Shown piece after piece: positions 44,744 to 52,024 of a stretch of DNA of 64,000 bases. The notes under the pieces were generated by a model, which was given only the letters and a program-made list of their open reading frames with translations, did no database searches and was not told the DNA's origin. The position numbers and the translations under genes are program-made. This stretch comes from an uncultured bacterium (GTDB taxonomy: Bacteria > Bacteroidota > Rhodothermia > Rhodothermales > UBA10348), in the NCBI GenBank assembly GCA_943788505.1, contig CALSQR010000002.1, positions 1,005,213-1,069,212 of the forward strand, in the 5' to 3' direction. Every line of letters begins with the position of its first letter. Position 1 is the first letter of the stretch.

Positions 44744-46195
44744 ATGCTGTTCAGACAAATCTGGGATCAAAAACTAGCCCAGTATGCCTACCTCATCGGA
44801 TGCCAAAAAACGGGTGAAGCCATTGTGGTGGACCCTGAGCGCGACATCGATACCTATCTCGAATTAGCCGAAAAAGAAGGCCTAGAAATCACCGCTGTAG
44901 TCGATACGCACATCCATGCGGATTACCTCACAGGACTTCGTGAGTTTGCCGAGCGTGGTGTCCACGTATACGCATCTGATGAAGGAGATGCCGACTGGAA
45001 GTACGAGTGGCTGATTGGATCCGATTACAACTACACCCTGCTCAAGCACGGGAATGAGTTCAATATCGGAAACATCAAACTGACGGCGATTCATTCACCG
45101 GGTCACACGCCTGAACACCTTTCCTACTTAGTCACAGACATTGGTGGTGGCGCAGATCGCCCAATCGGACTTTGCTCGGGTGACTTTGTCTTTGTCGGTG
45201 ACCTTGGGCGTCCAGACCTATTGGAATCTGCGGCCGGAGTACAAGGCGTAATGGAGCCATCAGCCCGGACACTTTACCAGTCCGTTCAGGAATTCCTGAA
45301 ACTGGATGATTTTATCCAGATCTGGCCGGCTCACGGCGCTGGAAGCGCATGTGGAAAGGCTCTCGGAGCCGTACCAAGCTCGACTGTAGGGTATGAGCGC
45401 GCTTTCAACGGTGCCATTGGTGCCGCCATCCGTGATGAAGACGAGTTTGTGGCGGCCATCCTCGATGGTCAACCCGAGCCACCGATGTACTTCGCTCGGA
45501 TGAAGCGTGACAACAAACTAGGGCCTAAGGTCTTGGGTACGTTGCCTAGTCCAAGGCATCTCTTTGCGGACGATCTGAAAGCCCTTGCTGGCAACTTAGA
45601 TGTAGCCGTATTGGATACACGCCTCGACAGGTCGGCCTTCATGGCACGTCACCTTCCTGGTTCACTGTATGCAGGCTTCAACAAGGCTTTTAATACGGCT
45701 GCCGGTTCGATCATTGAAGAAGGCATGGACATCTACCTCATCATTGAGGAAGAACATGTCGAAGAAGCCGTTCGCGACCTCGTGCGGGTTGGATTGGATA
45801 ACATTAAAGGGTACGCCACACCAGAAACGCTGGAAGCATATGCTGACCACGGGGGTGAGATGGCATGCATTCGCGAAATATCTATCGAAGAACTTCCAGA
45901 AACAATGGAGTCAGTCGATGACGCGATTGTACTTGATGTGCGCAATATGAGCGAGCATGAGCCTTCTCACGTACCTGGATCTGCCAACATCGCCTACACC
46001 CGACTCTGGGTCCGAAGGGATGAAGTACCGTCGGGTACCAAGGTGGTACACTGCGTCTCCGGTGGTCGCTCGGCAGTCTCGAGCGCCTTGTTGGCCCGAC
46101 TCGGTCACGATGTCATTTTCGTCAATGGTGAATGGGACGCCTGGGCGGCCAATCCCAACTCGACGATCGAACACGGTGCTCCGGTTCCTGCCTGA
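44744..46195 (+). CDS. Persulfide dioxygenase-rhodanese fusion (MBL fold)
   Basis: A 483-residue fusion. Residues 1-265 are a metallo-beta-lactamase domain of the ETHE1/CstB kind: DTHIHADYLTG (His56), SPGHTPEHLS (His121) and VGDLGRPDLL (Asp153) give the mono-iron 2-His-1-Asp site; the Tyr where zinc hydrolases have a second His is normal for this group. Two rhodanese domains follow: the first (about 275-355) lacks a catalytic Cys, the second has VVHCVSGGRS with Cys437. It oxidises glutathione-type persulfide to sulfite with oxygen. The frame is open from 44702, but ATG 44744 is chosen because the family starts MLFRQ. The gene follows the YeeE pair by 78 bases. Confidence 0.92.
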   Translation: MLFRQIWDQKLAQYAYLIGCQKTGEAIVVDPERDIDTYLELAEKEGLEITAVVDTHIHADYLTGLREFAERGVHVYASDEGDADWKYEWLIGSDYNYTLLKHGNEFNIGNIKLTAIHSPGHTPEHLSYLVTDIGGGADRPIGLCSGDFVFVGDLGRPDLLESAAGVQGVMEPSARTLYQSVQEFLKLDDFIQIWPAHGAGSACGKALGAVPSSTVGYERAFNGAIGAAIRDEDEFVAAILDGQPEPPMYFARMKRDNKLGPKVLGTLPSPRHLFADDLKALAGNLDVAVLDTRLDRSAFMARHLPGSLYAGFNKAFNTAAGSIIEEGMDIYLIIEEEHVEEAVRDLVRVGLDNIKGYATPETLEAYADHGGEMACIREISIEELPETMESVDDAIVLDVRNMSEHEPSHVPGSANIAYTRLWVRRDEVPSGTKVVHCVSGGRSAVSSALLARLGHDVIFVNGEWDAWAANPNSTIEHGAPVPA

Positions 46196-46222
46196 GCATT
46201 GTCTTGAATGTATAGTGTCTAT

Positions 46223-46255
46223 GTCCGGCGCATGACGCATCGTCATGCGCCGGAC
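46223..46255 (+). terminator. Strong 15-base inverted repeat between the dioxygenase and SulP genes
   Basis: A perfect hairpin: GTCCGGCGCATGACG and its reverse complement are separated by CAT only. It lies 27 bases after the dioxygenase stop. There is no T run after it, so a rho-independent terminator is not certain. It may protect the 3' end of the upstream mRNA or reduce expression of the SulP genes. Confidence 0.5.
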
Positions 46256-46319
46256 TACAGGCATCCCGATTTCTATTCGCAGGAAGTAGCCCTTTGCAAC
46301 TTCCCCAGGATACCCTTCC

Positions 46320-48020
46320 ATGCTTTCACGTCACATCCCCTCCTTGTCATGGATTCCCGGCTATTCGCGGGATAATCTATCAGAAGATCTGAACGCTGGG
46401 CTCACCGTCGGCGTGATGCTTATCCCGCAAGGACTGGCGTACGCCCTTATTGCGGGTCTACCGCCGATATATGGTCTATACGCGGCTCTTGTGCCCCTTC
46501 TGGTCTATGCGTTTTTAGGTACGTCCGGGCAGCTAGCCGTTGGACCAGTGGCCATGGTCTCCTTGCTGGTTGCCACAGGTGTTTCCTCTCTTTCGCCTTC
46601 CGGCGTCGATGAATATGTAGCGCTGGCTCTCATGCTGGCCTTTCTCGTGGGCGCCATTCAGTTGGCACTTGGCCTGATGCGCTTCGGTTTCATCACCAAC
46701 TTCCTATCCCATCCAGTCCTCAGTGGCTTTACGAGTGCAGCAGCATTGATCATCGGCCTGAGCCAGCTGAAACATTTGACGGGAATCCCTCTTGGCCGAT
46801 CGAAAAATATCTTCGGAATCCTCCTTGAAGCGGGTTCGCGCATCGGCGAGTTACACCTTCCCACGCTGGCGATGGGCGTCGGAGGTATTCTTTTGATACT
46901 CGTCATTCGACGATGGGCCCCGCGCATTCCGGGCGGCCTATTGGCGGTCGTAGCTGGTACGGCCCTCGTTGCTCTGCTTGGATTAGACGAGAATGGCATC
47001 AAAATCGTAGGGAAGGTACCTGCTGGCCTTCCTATGCCAAGTTTCGCCTTCTTTACCGCTTCAGCATTATCTGACTTGCTGCCTATTGCGCTGGCAATTG
47101 CGCTTGTTGGCTACATGGAGTCAATTGCTGTGGCAAAATCTTTTGCCGCCAAACACAAAGCATCTATTGATCCAAGCCAAGAGCTAACTGCGCTAGGATT
47201 AGCCAATCTAGTCGGTTCGTTTTTTCACGCCTATCCCACCACCGGCGGCTTCTCTCGAACGGCCGTCAACGATCAAGCGGGATCCAAAACCCCGCTTTCC
47301 AGCATCATCAGTGCGTTGATCGTCGGACTTACCTTGCTGTTTCTGACGCCTCTCTTCACCTCTCTCCCAAGTGCCCTTCTTGCCAGTATCGTAATGGTAG
47401 CCGTATTCGGGTTGATTGATCTGAAAGAAATCCGCTTCCTGTGGAAAACAAACCGTACTGACCTTCTCCTGCTGCTCGTTACGTTTGTTGCTACGCTTCT
47501 TCTTGGCATTGAAGAGGGTATTCTGGTGGGCGTCAGCTTGTCGTTGCTCGCTTTTGTGTATCAGGCTTCCCGGCCCCATATGGCTCGTCTGGGGCGCTTG
47601 GCTGGAGAGGAATCCTATCGGAATGTGGACCGCTTTCCAGATGTTGAAATCGATGAGGGGGTCGCCATTTTCCGCATCGACGCTTCGCTTTTCTTTGGCA
47701 ATGTCGAACATGTTCGCGATGCCTTGGGCGACCTGCTCGAACAGGAGCCTGACACTCGCTTCCTCATCTTGGATCTGTATCCCGTCAACAGGATTGACTC
47801 AACAGCCGTCCATGCCCTTTCAGACATACATCGCAGATTAATAGAGCGCGGTGTAACCCTCTTCTTTTCGGGCGTAAAAGGACCCGTCCGAGATACCTTG
47901 GCGCGTAGCGGTCTGACCGACTCCCTGGGCGATGATGCATTCTTCTCTCGTATCCATGACGCATGCATGGAAGCGCATCGTCGTGTGAACACCTATCTTG
48001 TCGGCGAAGCCGCACCCTGA
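46320..48020 (+). CDS. SulP-family anion transporter with STAS domain (first copy)
   Basis: A 566-residue inner-membrane transporter. The SulP core has about fourteen helices with the N-terminal signature YSRDNLSEDLNAGLTVGVMLIPQGLAYALIAGLPPIYGLYAALVPLLVYA and later GGFSRTAVNDQAGSKTPLSS. The C-terminal STAS domain (about 440-555, VAIFRIDASLFFGNVEHVRD, LILDLYPVNRIDSTAVHALSDI) is cytosolic. SulP proteins exchange sulfate, bicarbonate or other anions. Beside enzymes that make sulfate, it is a plausible sulfate exporter, though bicarbonate uptake cannot be excluded. It is followed by a second SulP gene after eleven bases. Confidence 0.9.
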   Translation: MLSRHIPSLSWIPGYSRDNLSEDLNAGLTVGVMLIPQGLAYALIAGLPPIYGLYAALVPLLVYAFLGTSGQLAVGPVAMVSLLVATGVSSLSPSGVDEYVALALMLAFLVGAIQLALGLMRFGFITNFLSHPVLSGFTSAAALIIGLSQLKHLTGIPLGRSKNIFGILLEAGSRIGELHLPTLAMGVGGILLILVIRRWAPRIPGGLLAVVAGTALVALLGLDENGIKIVGKVPAGLPMPSFAFFTASALSDLLPIALAIALVGYMESIAVAKSFAAKHKASIDPSQELTALGLANLVGSFFHAYPTTGGFSRTAVNDQAGSKTPLSSIISALIVGLTLLFLTPLFTSLPSALLASIVMVAVFGLIDLKEIRFLWKTNRTDLLLLLVTFVATLLLGIEEGILVGVSLSLLAFVYQASRPHMARLGRLAGEESYRNVDRFPDVEIDEGVAIFRIDASLFFGNVEHVRDALGDLLEQEPDTRFLILDLYPVNRIDSTAVHALSDIHRRLIERGVTLFFSGVKGPVRDTLARSGLTDSLGDDAFFSRIHDACMEAHRRVNTYLVGEAAP

Positions 48021-48031
48021 TCTGAATTTGC

Positions 48032-49735
48032 ATGTCCGCAGCTGACTCTGATCTCGCTTTCCTGCCCTCCTGGTTCCGGGATTACGATCGATCCCGGTTC
48101 AGGGGAGACCTGGCTGCAGGCTTAATTGTTGGGGTTGTTCTGATTCCCCAAGGAATGGCCTATGCCTTATTGGCTGGTGTGCCGCCTGTATACGGCCTGT
48201 ATGCCTCGCTCATTCCCTTGCTTGTCTACGCGCTCTTTGGCTCATCGCGCCACTTAGCCGTCGGTGTCGTTGCGATAGACTCCCTGATTGTTGCGGCCGG
48301 TATCGCTGCCCTTTCCCCTGAGACGCCCACTGAAGCCCTTGGGCTGACCTTCACCTTGGCACTAATGGTCGGGTTGATCCAAATGGCGATGGGTGCTCTT
48401 CGCTTCGCTTTTGTTGTTAATCTGTTATCCAGACCGGTGATCACCGGATTCACGAGCGCCGCCTCTCTGATTATCGGCCTTAGCCAGCTTAAACATCTTC
48501 TCGGTGTTGAACTCGATCGAAATCTGAACGTGTTTTCCTTGCTCCTGGAGGCTACTGAAAAGCTCGGTGGAACCCATTTACCGTCGCTTTCCATTGGTCT
48601 GGGAGGCATTCTGTTTCTTGTTTTCAGTCGCAAATTTTTTCCGCGGCTTCCGGCGCCATTGCTCGTGGTGGTGCTTTCTGCACTCGCAGTAGTAGCGCTG
48701 AACCTAGGTGAAAAGGGTGTCTCGCTCGTTGGGGTAATTCCGGTAGGTCTGCCTGAGCCTGGCATTCCTGCTTTTTCCATAGACGCCGTGCGCAGCCTGC
48801 TACCGACTGCGATAACGCTATCCCTCGTCCAGTTTATGGGCGTTATTTCGCTCGGAAAGGTATTCGCAGCCAAACATGGATACCGCGTACAGCCCAGCCG
48901 GGAGCTGATCGTTCTTGGGGCGATGAACACGGTTGGGTCGATGTTTCAAAGCATCCCGGTTTCAGGAAGTTTTTCTCGCAGCGCCGTCAATGATCGGGCC
49001 GGAGCGCAGACCTCTCTCGCGAACGCAATTGCAGCCGTGCTGGTGGGGCTCGTTCTACTGTTTCTCACTCCCTTGTTTGCCTGGCTCCCGATTCCTGTTT
49101 TTGCATCCATCATCATGGTGTCTGCCTTTGGCCTGATAGACCTTGCCGAGGTCAGGTTGCTCATGAAAACCAAGGCGCTTGACGGCATTATCGCCTTATT
49201 AACGTTTTTCGCAACCCTAACGCTGGGTATTTACCAAGGCATCTTAGTCGGAATAGGCCTTTCGGTCATCGCCATCATGTACCGGATAACACGCCCAAAC
49301 GTGGCAGTCCTAGGCCTGCTTCCTGCAACACGCTCTTTCAGAGATACCGTTAACCATGCAGGTGCGAAGCAATTTGATGACGTTCTCATCCTTCGTATCG
49401 ATGCATCGTTCTCTTTTGCCAATGCGGATCGGCTCAGGGATGTGATCACTACCGGCGTTAACGATACGGGCGCACGAGCCGTGATACTGGATGCGTCTTC
49501 GATCAATGATCTAGATACCACGGCGTTGTCCGTACTGGAAGAGACCTTCCGCATCCTACAAAACAGAAACGTCCTGTTCCTGATTGCAGGAGCCCGCCAA
49601 AGTGTACTCGACATCTTAGAGCACTCGAGTGCAGTTGACACGTTCAGCAATGAGACGTTCTTCCTCAGCCCATGGCGCGCCCTGCATCATGTACTTACGA
49701 TGTGGGGGCGTCAGGATGAATTGGCGTCTCATTGA
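48032..49735 (+). CDS. SulP-family anion transporter with STAS domain (second copy)
   Basis: A 567-residue paralogue of the preceding protein. The core again has GDLAAGLIVGVVLIPQGMAYALLAGVPPVYGLYASLIPLLVYA and SGSFSRSAVNDRAGAQTSLANAI; the STAS domain begins near residue 445 (DDVLILRIDASFSFANADRLRD, VILDASSINDLDTTALSVL). The two have clearly diverged, so this is an old tandem duplication, perhaps with distinct substrates or a heterodimer. The 3' end overlaps the convergent TorD-type gene by 41 bases. Confidence 0.9.
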   Translation: MSAADSDLAFLPSWFRDYDRSRFRGDLAAGLIVGVVLIPQGMAYALLAGVPPVYGLYASLIPLLVYALFGSSRHLAVGVVAIDSLIVAAGIAALSPETPTEALGLTFTLALMVGLIQMAMGALRFAFVVNLLSRPVITGFTSAASLIIGLSQLKHLLGVELDRNLNVFSLLLEATEKLGGTHLPSLSIGLGGILFLVFSRKFFPRLPAPLLVVVLSALAVVALNLGEKGVSLVGVIPVGLPEPGIPAFSIDAVRSLLPTAITLSLVQFMGVISLGKVFAAKHGYRVQPSRELIVLGAMNTVGSMFQSIPVSGSFSRSAVNDRAGAQTSLANAIAAVLVGLVLLFLTPLFAWLPIPVFASIIMVSAFGLIDLAEVRLLMKTKALDGIIALLTFFATLTLGIYQGILVGIGLSVIAIMYRITRPNVAVLGLLPATRSFRDTVNHAGAKQFDDVLILRIDASFSFANADRLRDVITTGVNDTGARAVILDASSINDLDTTALSVLEETFRILQNRNVLFLIAGARQSVLDILEHSSAVDTFSNETFFLSPWRALHHVLTMWGRQDELASH

Positions 49736-50639
49736 GGCCAACGGATTGAATTGAGTCTACGATCGAACGTGTTAAACCCAGCCGCGTGCGCCACTGTTGA
49801 GCCCAAGAGGTCCCCGCTCCTTTTTCTTCGAGGGTCCACATTTGATCAACATCATCGATAGCGCCAGAGAGTACTTCACCTACAGCTAGAAGGCCATCAT
49901 ATTGTCCAGCCGAGCGCAACCACCCTTCAATCTGCCGGGACCTTGTACCAAAGCCCGTGGGCAAATGGCTTTCCCGGGCAGCCTTTGCTACAAACGCATG
50001 CGTAAGCACTAGGCCGCTTCTGGCGGGAACGGCCAGAAATCGCCCGATTTCTGCCAGCGAAACGCGCGGATCATCTAAATCGAATCCTGCTGGGGCGAGT
50101 TCAAATGGGAATTCCGGAGCTTGGTCGGAGCCATCCACACCAGACGTGATTTGGACAACCTCTTTCAGTGTGCTCGCAACTGCCATCCCAAAGGCAGATA
50201 CTAAGTCCGGGCCTTGCGTCGATAGCGCATGTGTCAGTAATGGAACCCATCCCATTGTGTGCATCCTGAGCAATGAGGATAGGGCCTTTACCTGATCTGT
50301 CTGTAGCATATGCGCAATTAGGCGCAATTCTACAGCAAGGTGATCAGGAGAAACAGAGCGTAAATCAGGCTCGTAGCCAGCCTCTGCCATCCAGCGACGC
50401 ATCCGTTGCGACACACTACCCCCTAGAAGGCCTTCCTCATCCAGAAAGGCGGACGCCGCTGGCATCAGTTCATGCGTGAACCACGCATAATGCTCGGCTG
50501 CTATCTCGTCCAATGAACGGTGCTCGATGAGCGCTGAATCCAGCGATGCTGCATTCAGATCATTCTCGCTCCGCGGCGGAGATTCAGCCAGACTGGCAAG
50601 GGCTTCAAGTCGAAGAGTGAGAGCGATCACGGATATCAA
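49695..50639 (-). CDS. TorD/DmsD-family molybdoenzyme chaperone
   Basis: A 314-residue helical protein. Features of the TorD family: EHYAWFTHELMPAASAFL near residue 48 and the motif EPDLRSVSPDHLAVELRLIAHML near 115, which fits the PDH-containing signature. Such chaperones bind the molybdoenzyme and oversee cofactor loading before folding. The protein is about 100 residues longer than typical TorD (about 200), with a C-terminal extension of helical character (RSGLVLTHAFVAKAARESHLP) of unknown role. It begins 21 bases after the sqr stop, so it is in the sqr transcript, and its client is likely the SoeA-like enzyme upstream. Confidence 0.75.
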   Translation of the reverse strand: MISVIALTLRLEALASLAESPPRSENDLNAASLDSALIEHRSLDEIAAEHYAWFTHELMPAASAFLDEEGLLGGSVSQRMRRWMAEAGYEPDLRSVSPDHLAVELRLIAHMLQTDQVKALSSLLRMHTMGWVPLLTHALSTQGPDLVSAFGMAVASTLKEVVQITSGVDGSDQAPEFPFELAPAGFDLDDPRVSLAEIGRFLAVPARSGLVLTHAFVAKAARESHLPTGFGTRSRQIEGWLRSAGQYDGLLAVGEVLSGAIDDVDQMWTLEEKGAGTSWAQQWRTRLGLTRSIVDSIQSVGLNETPIHPDAPTS

Positions 50640-50660
50640 TCGTTGGAGTTTCGGACTGGT

Positions 50661-51872
50661 TTAAGCACGCCCGCGAAGCATGCCTTTCCAGTATAGGGTC
50701 GGAAGAATGTATTTCTTGAGTATCCACATCGACCACCGAGGCTTCGTTGTGTCGATGGGAAGCGAAGGATCCGGGTTATTGTCGTAGTCGAATTCTGCCA
50801 GAAGCATTTCGCCATATCCGGTGGTCAATGGACACGAGGTGTATCCATGATAGCGTTTATCATCGGTCAACTTATTCTCTTTCATGACTCTTAGCAAGTT
50901 CGCCACCATGATCGGAGCCTGCTTTCGTACGGCCGCGCCGGTCTTGGCATTCGGTGTACCTGCTGAGTCGCCCAGAGAAAAGACATTCGCGAATCGAGTG
51001 TGCTGAAGGGTGTTTTTATCAACTTCCACCCATCCCTCAGCGTTGGCCACGTCGCTCTGCTTGATGAAATCTGGCGCTGACTGAGGGGGCACAATGTGAA
51101 TCATATTGTAGCGCTCAACACGCTGCCCCGTAACAGCACCGGTTTCTGGATCAAGTAGATCGAATACGGCCTCATTCTTATCTCCACGAATCTCGACTAG
51201 GTTCGTGTGGTGGCTCCATTTAGCTCCGTAACGAGCCTGTACTTTGAGGAGCGCGTTTCGGAAAACTTCCACGCCGAATAACATCGTCCCCGGTGACATC
51301 ATTTCGACATCAACCTTGCCTTGAAGACCGTTTTGGCGGAGGTGGTCTGCCGTCAGCCACATGATTTTTTGCGGAGCTCCACCACATTTTATAGGCGTGT
51401 TGGGCTGCGTAAAAAACGCCTTGTCCCCGGCCTTGAGACTCTTGAGAACTTCCCATGTGTACGGGGCCTGCTCGTAAAGGTAGTTCGAGCAGACGCCACC
51501 TTTGCCTAGCGCCTCGGGCAAGCCCTTGACCTTGGCCCAGTCAATTTGAATACCGGCCGCTACGACTAAGTAATCGTAGGTCACGTCTTCACCTGATTCC
51601 AGCCTCACCTTATTGTCGCTAGCGGTGATAGAAGCTACGCGCTCCTTGATCCAGGTCACACCTTTGGGGATATAATCTGCTTCAGGCTTTCGAGTTGATT
51701 CTTGGTCGAAGGTGCCTGCTCCGACCAATGTCCATGCAGGTTGGTAATAGTGAGCCTCAGAAGGTTCAATGATCGCGACATCTAGTGAGCGATCTTTGAG
51801 CTTGAGTTGGGCTGCTACCGTAATACCGGCAGTTCCGCCGCCGATAATGAGAATGTTGTGATGACCTGCCAT
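50661..51872 (-). CDS. sqr: Sulfide:quinone oxidoreductase
   Basis: A 403-residue membrane-associated flavoprotein. N-terminal FAD fold HHNILIIGGGTAGITVAAQLKLKD; later NVFSLGDSAGTPNAKTGAAVRKQAP is the second FAD motif. Cys128, Cys163 (TPIKCGGAPQK) and Cys347 (YTSCPLTTGYGEML) are present; Cys163 and Cys347 match the pair that carries sulfur in SQR. SQR oxidises sulfide to a persulfide or polysulfide and passes electrons to quinone. In this island its product would feed the persulfide dioxygenase. The 152-base gap upstream holds the shared regulatory element and a 17-base palindrome. Confidence 0.92.
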   Translation of the reverse strand: MAGHHNILIIGGGTAGITVAAQLKLKDRSLDVAIIEPSEAHYYQPAWTLVGAGTFDQESTRKPEADYIPKGVTWIKERVASITASDNKVRLESGEDVTYDYLVVAAGIQIDWAKVKGLPEALGKGGVCSNYLYEQAPYTWEVLKSLKAGDKAFFTQPNTPIKCGGAPQKIMWLTADHLRQNGLQGKVDVEMMSPGTMLFGVEVFRNALLKVQARYGAKWSHHTNLVEIRGDKNEAVFDLLDPETGAVTGQRVERYNMIHIVPPQSAPDFIKQSDVANAEGWVEVDKNTLQHTRFANVFSLGDSAGTPNAKTGAAVRKQAPIMVANLLRVMKENKLTDDKRYHGYTSCPLTTGYGEMLLAEFDYDNNPDPSLPIDTTKPRWSMWILKKYILPTLYWKGMLRGRA

Positions 51873-51914
51873 GGTTCCGATAGTAAGTAGTGGGAAACCT
51901 CGTTATTCGCCCCA

Positions 51915-51948
51915 AGATACAACTTGTATCTACTTGTTATTACATCTG
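51915..51948 (-). promoter_or_regulatory. Sulfur-operon element and palindrome upstream of sqr
   Basis: Two overlapping signals. The 17-base palindrome AGATACAACTTGTATCT (51915-51931) is perfect apart from its centre base. The gene-wise sequence ATAACAAGTAGATACAAG (51940 to 51923) matches the element upstream of the YeeE operon at 17 of 18 bases. Its left flank CAGATGTA (51948 to 51941) is shared with the site at soeBC. The element ends about 50 bases before the sqr ATG. Confidence 0.65.
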
Positions 51949-52024
51949 GTCTCTGAACTTATTGTGTAGAGAATGGTGAGGTGCAATGAAGCATCTCAGG
52001 TAAAACAAGGGTGTCTCACTTAGT

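Noticed and set aside
44744-45100. Dioxygenase broken by the Tyr in place of His in HxHxDH
   Set aside because: The 2-His-1-Asp iron site of ETHE1/CstB-type enzymes does not use that residue, and Tyr at this place is usual in the rhodanese-fused group.
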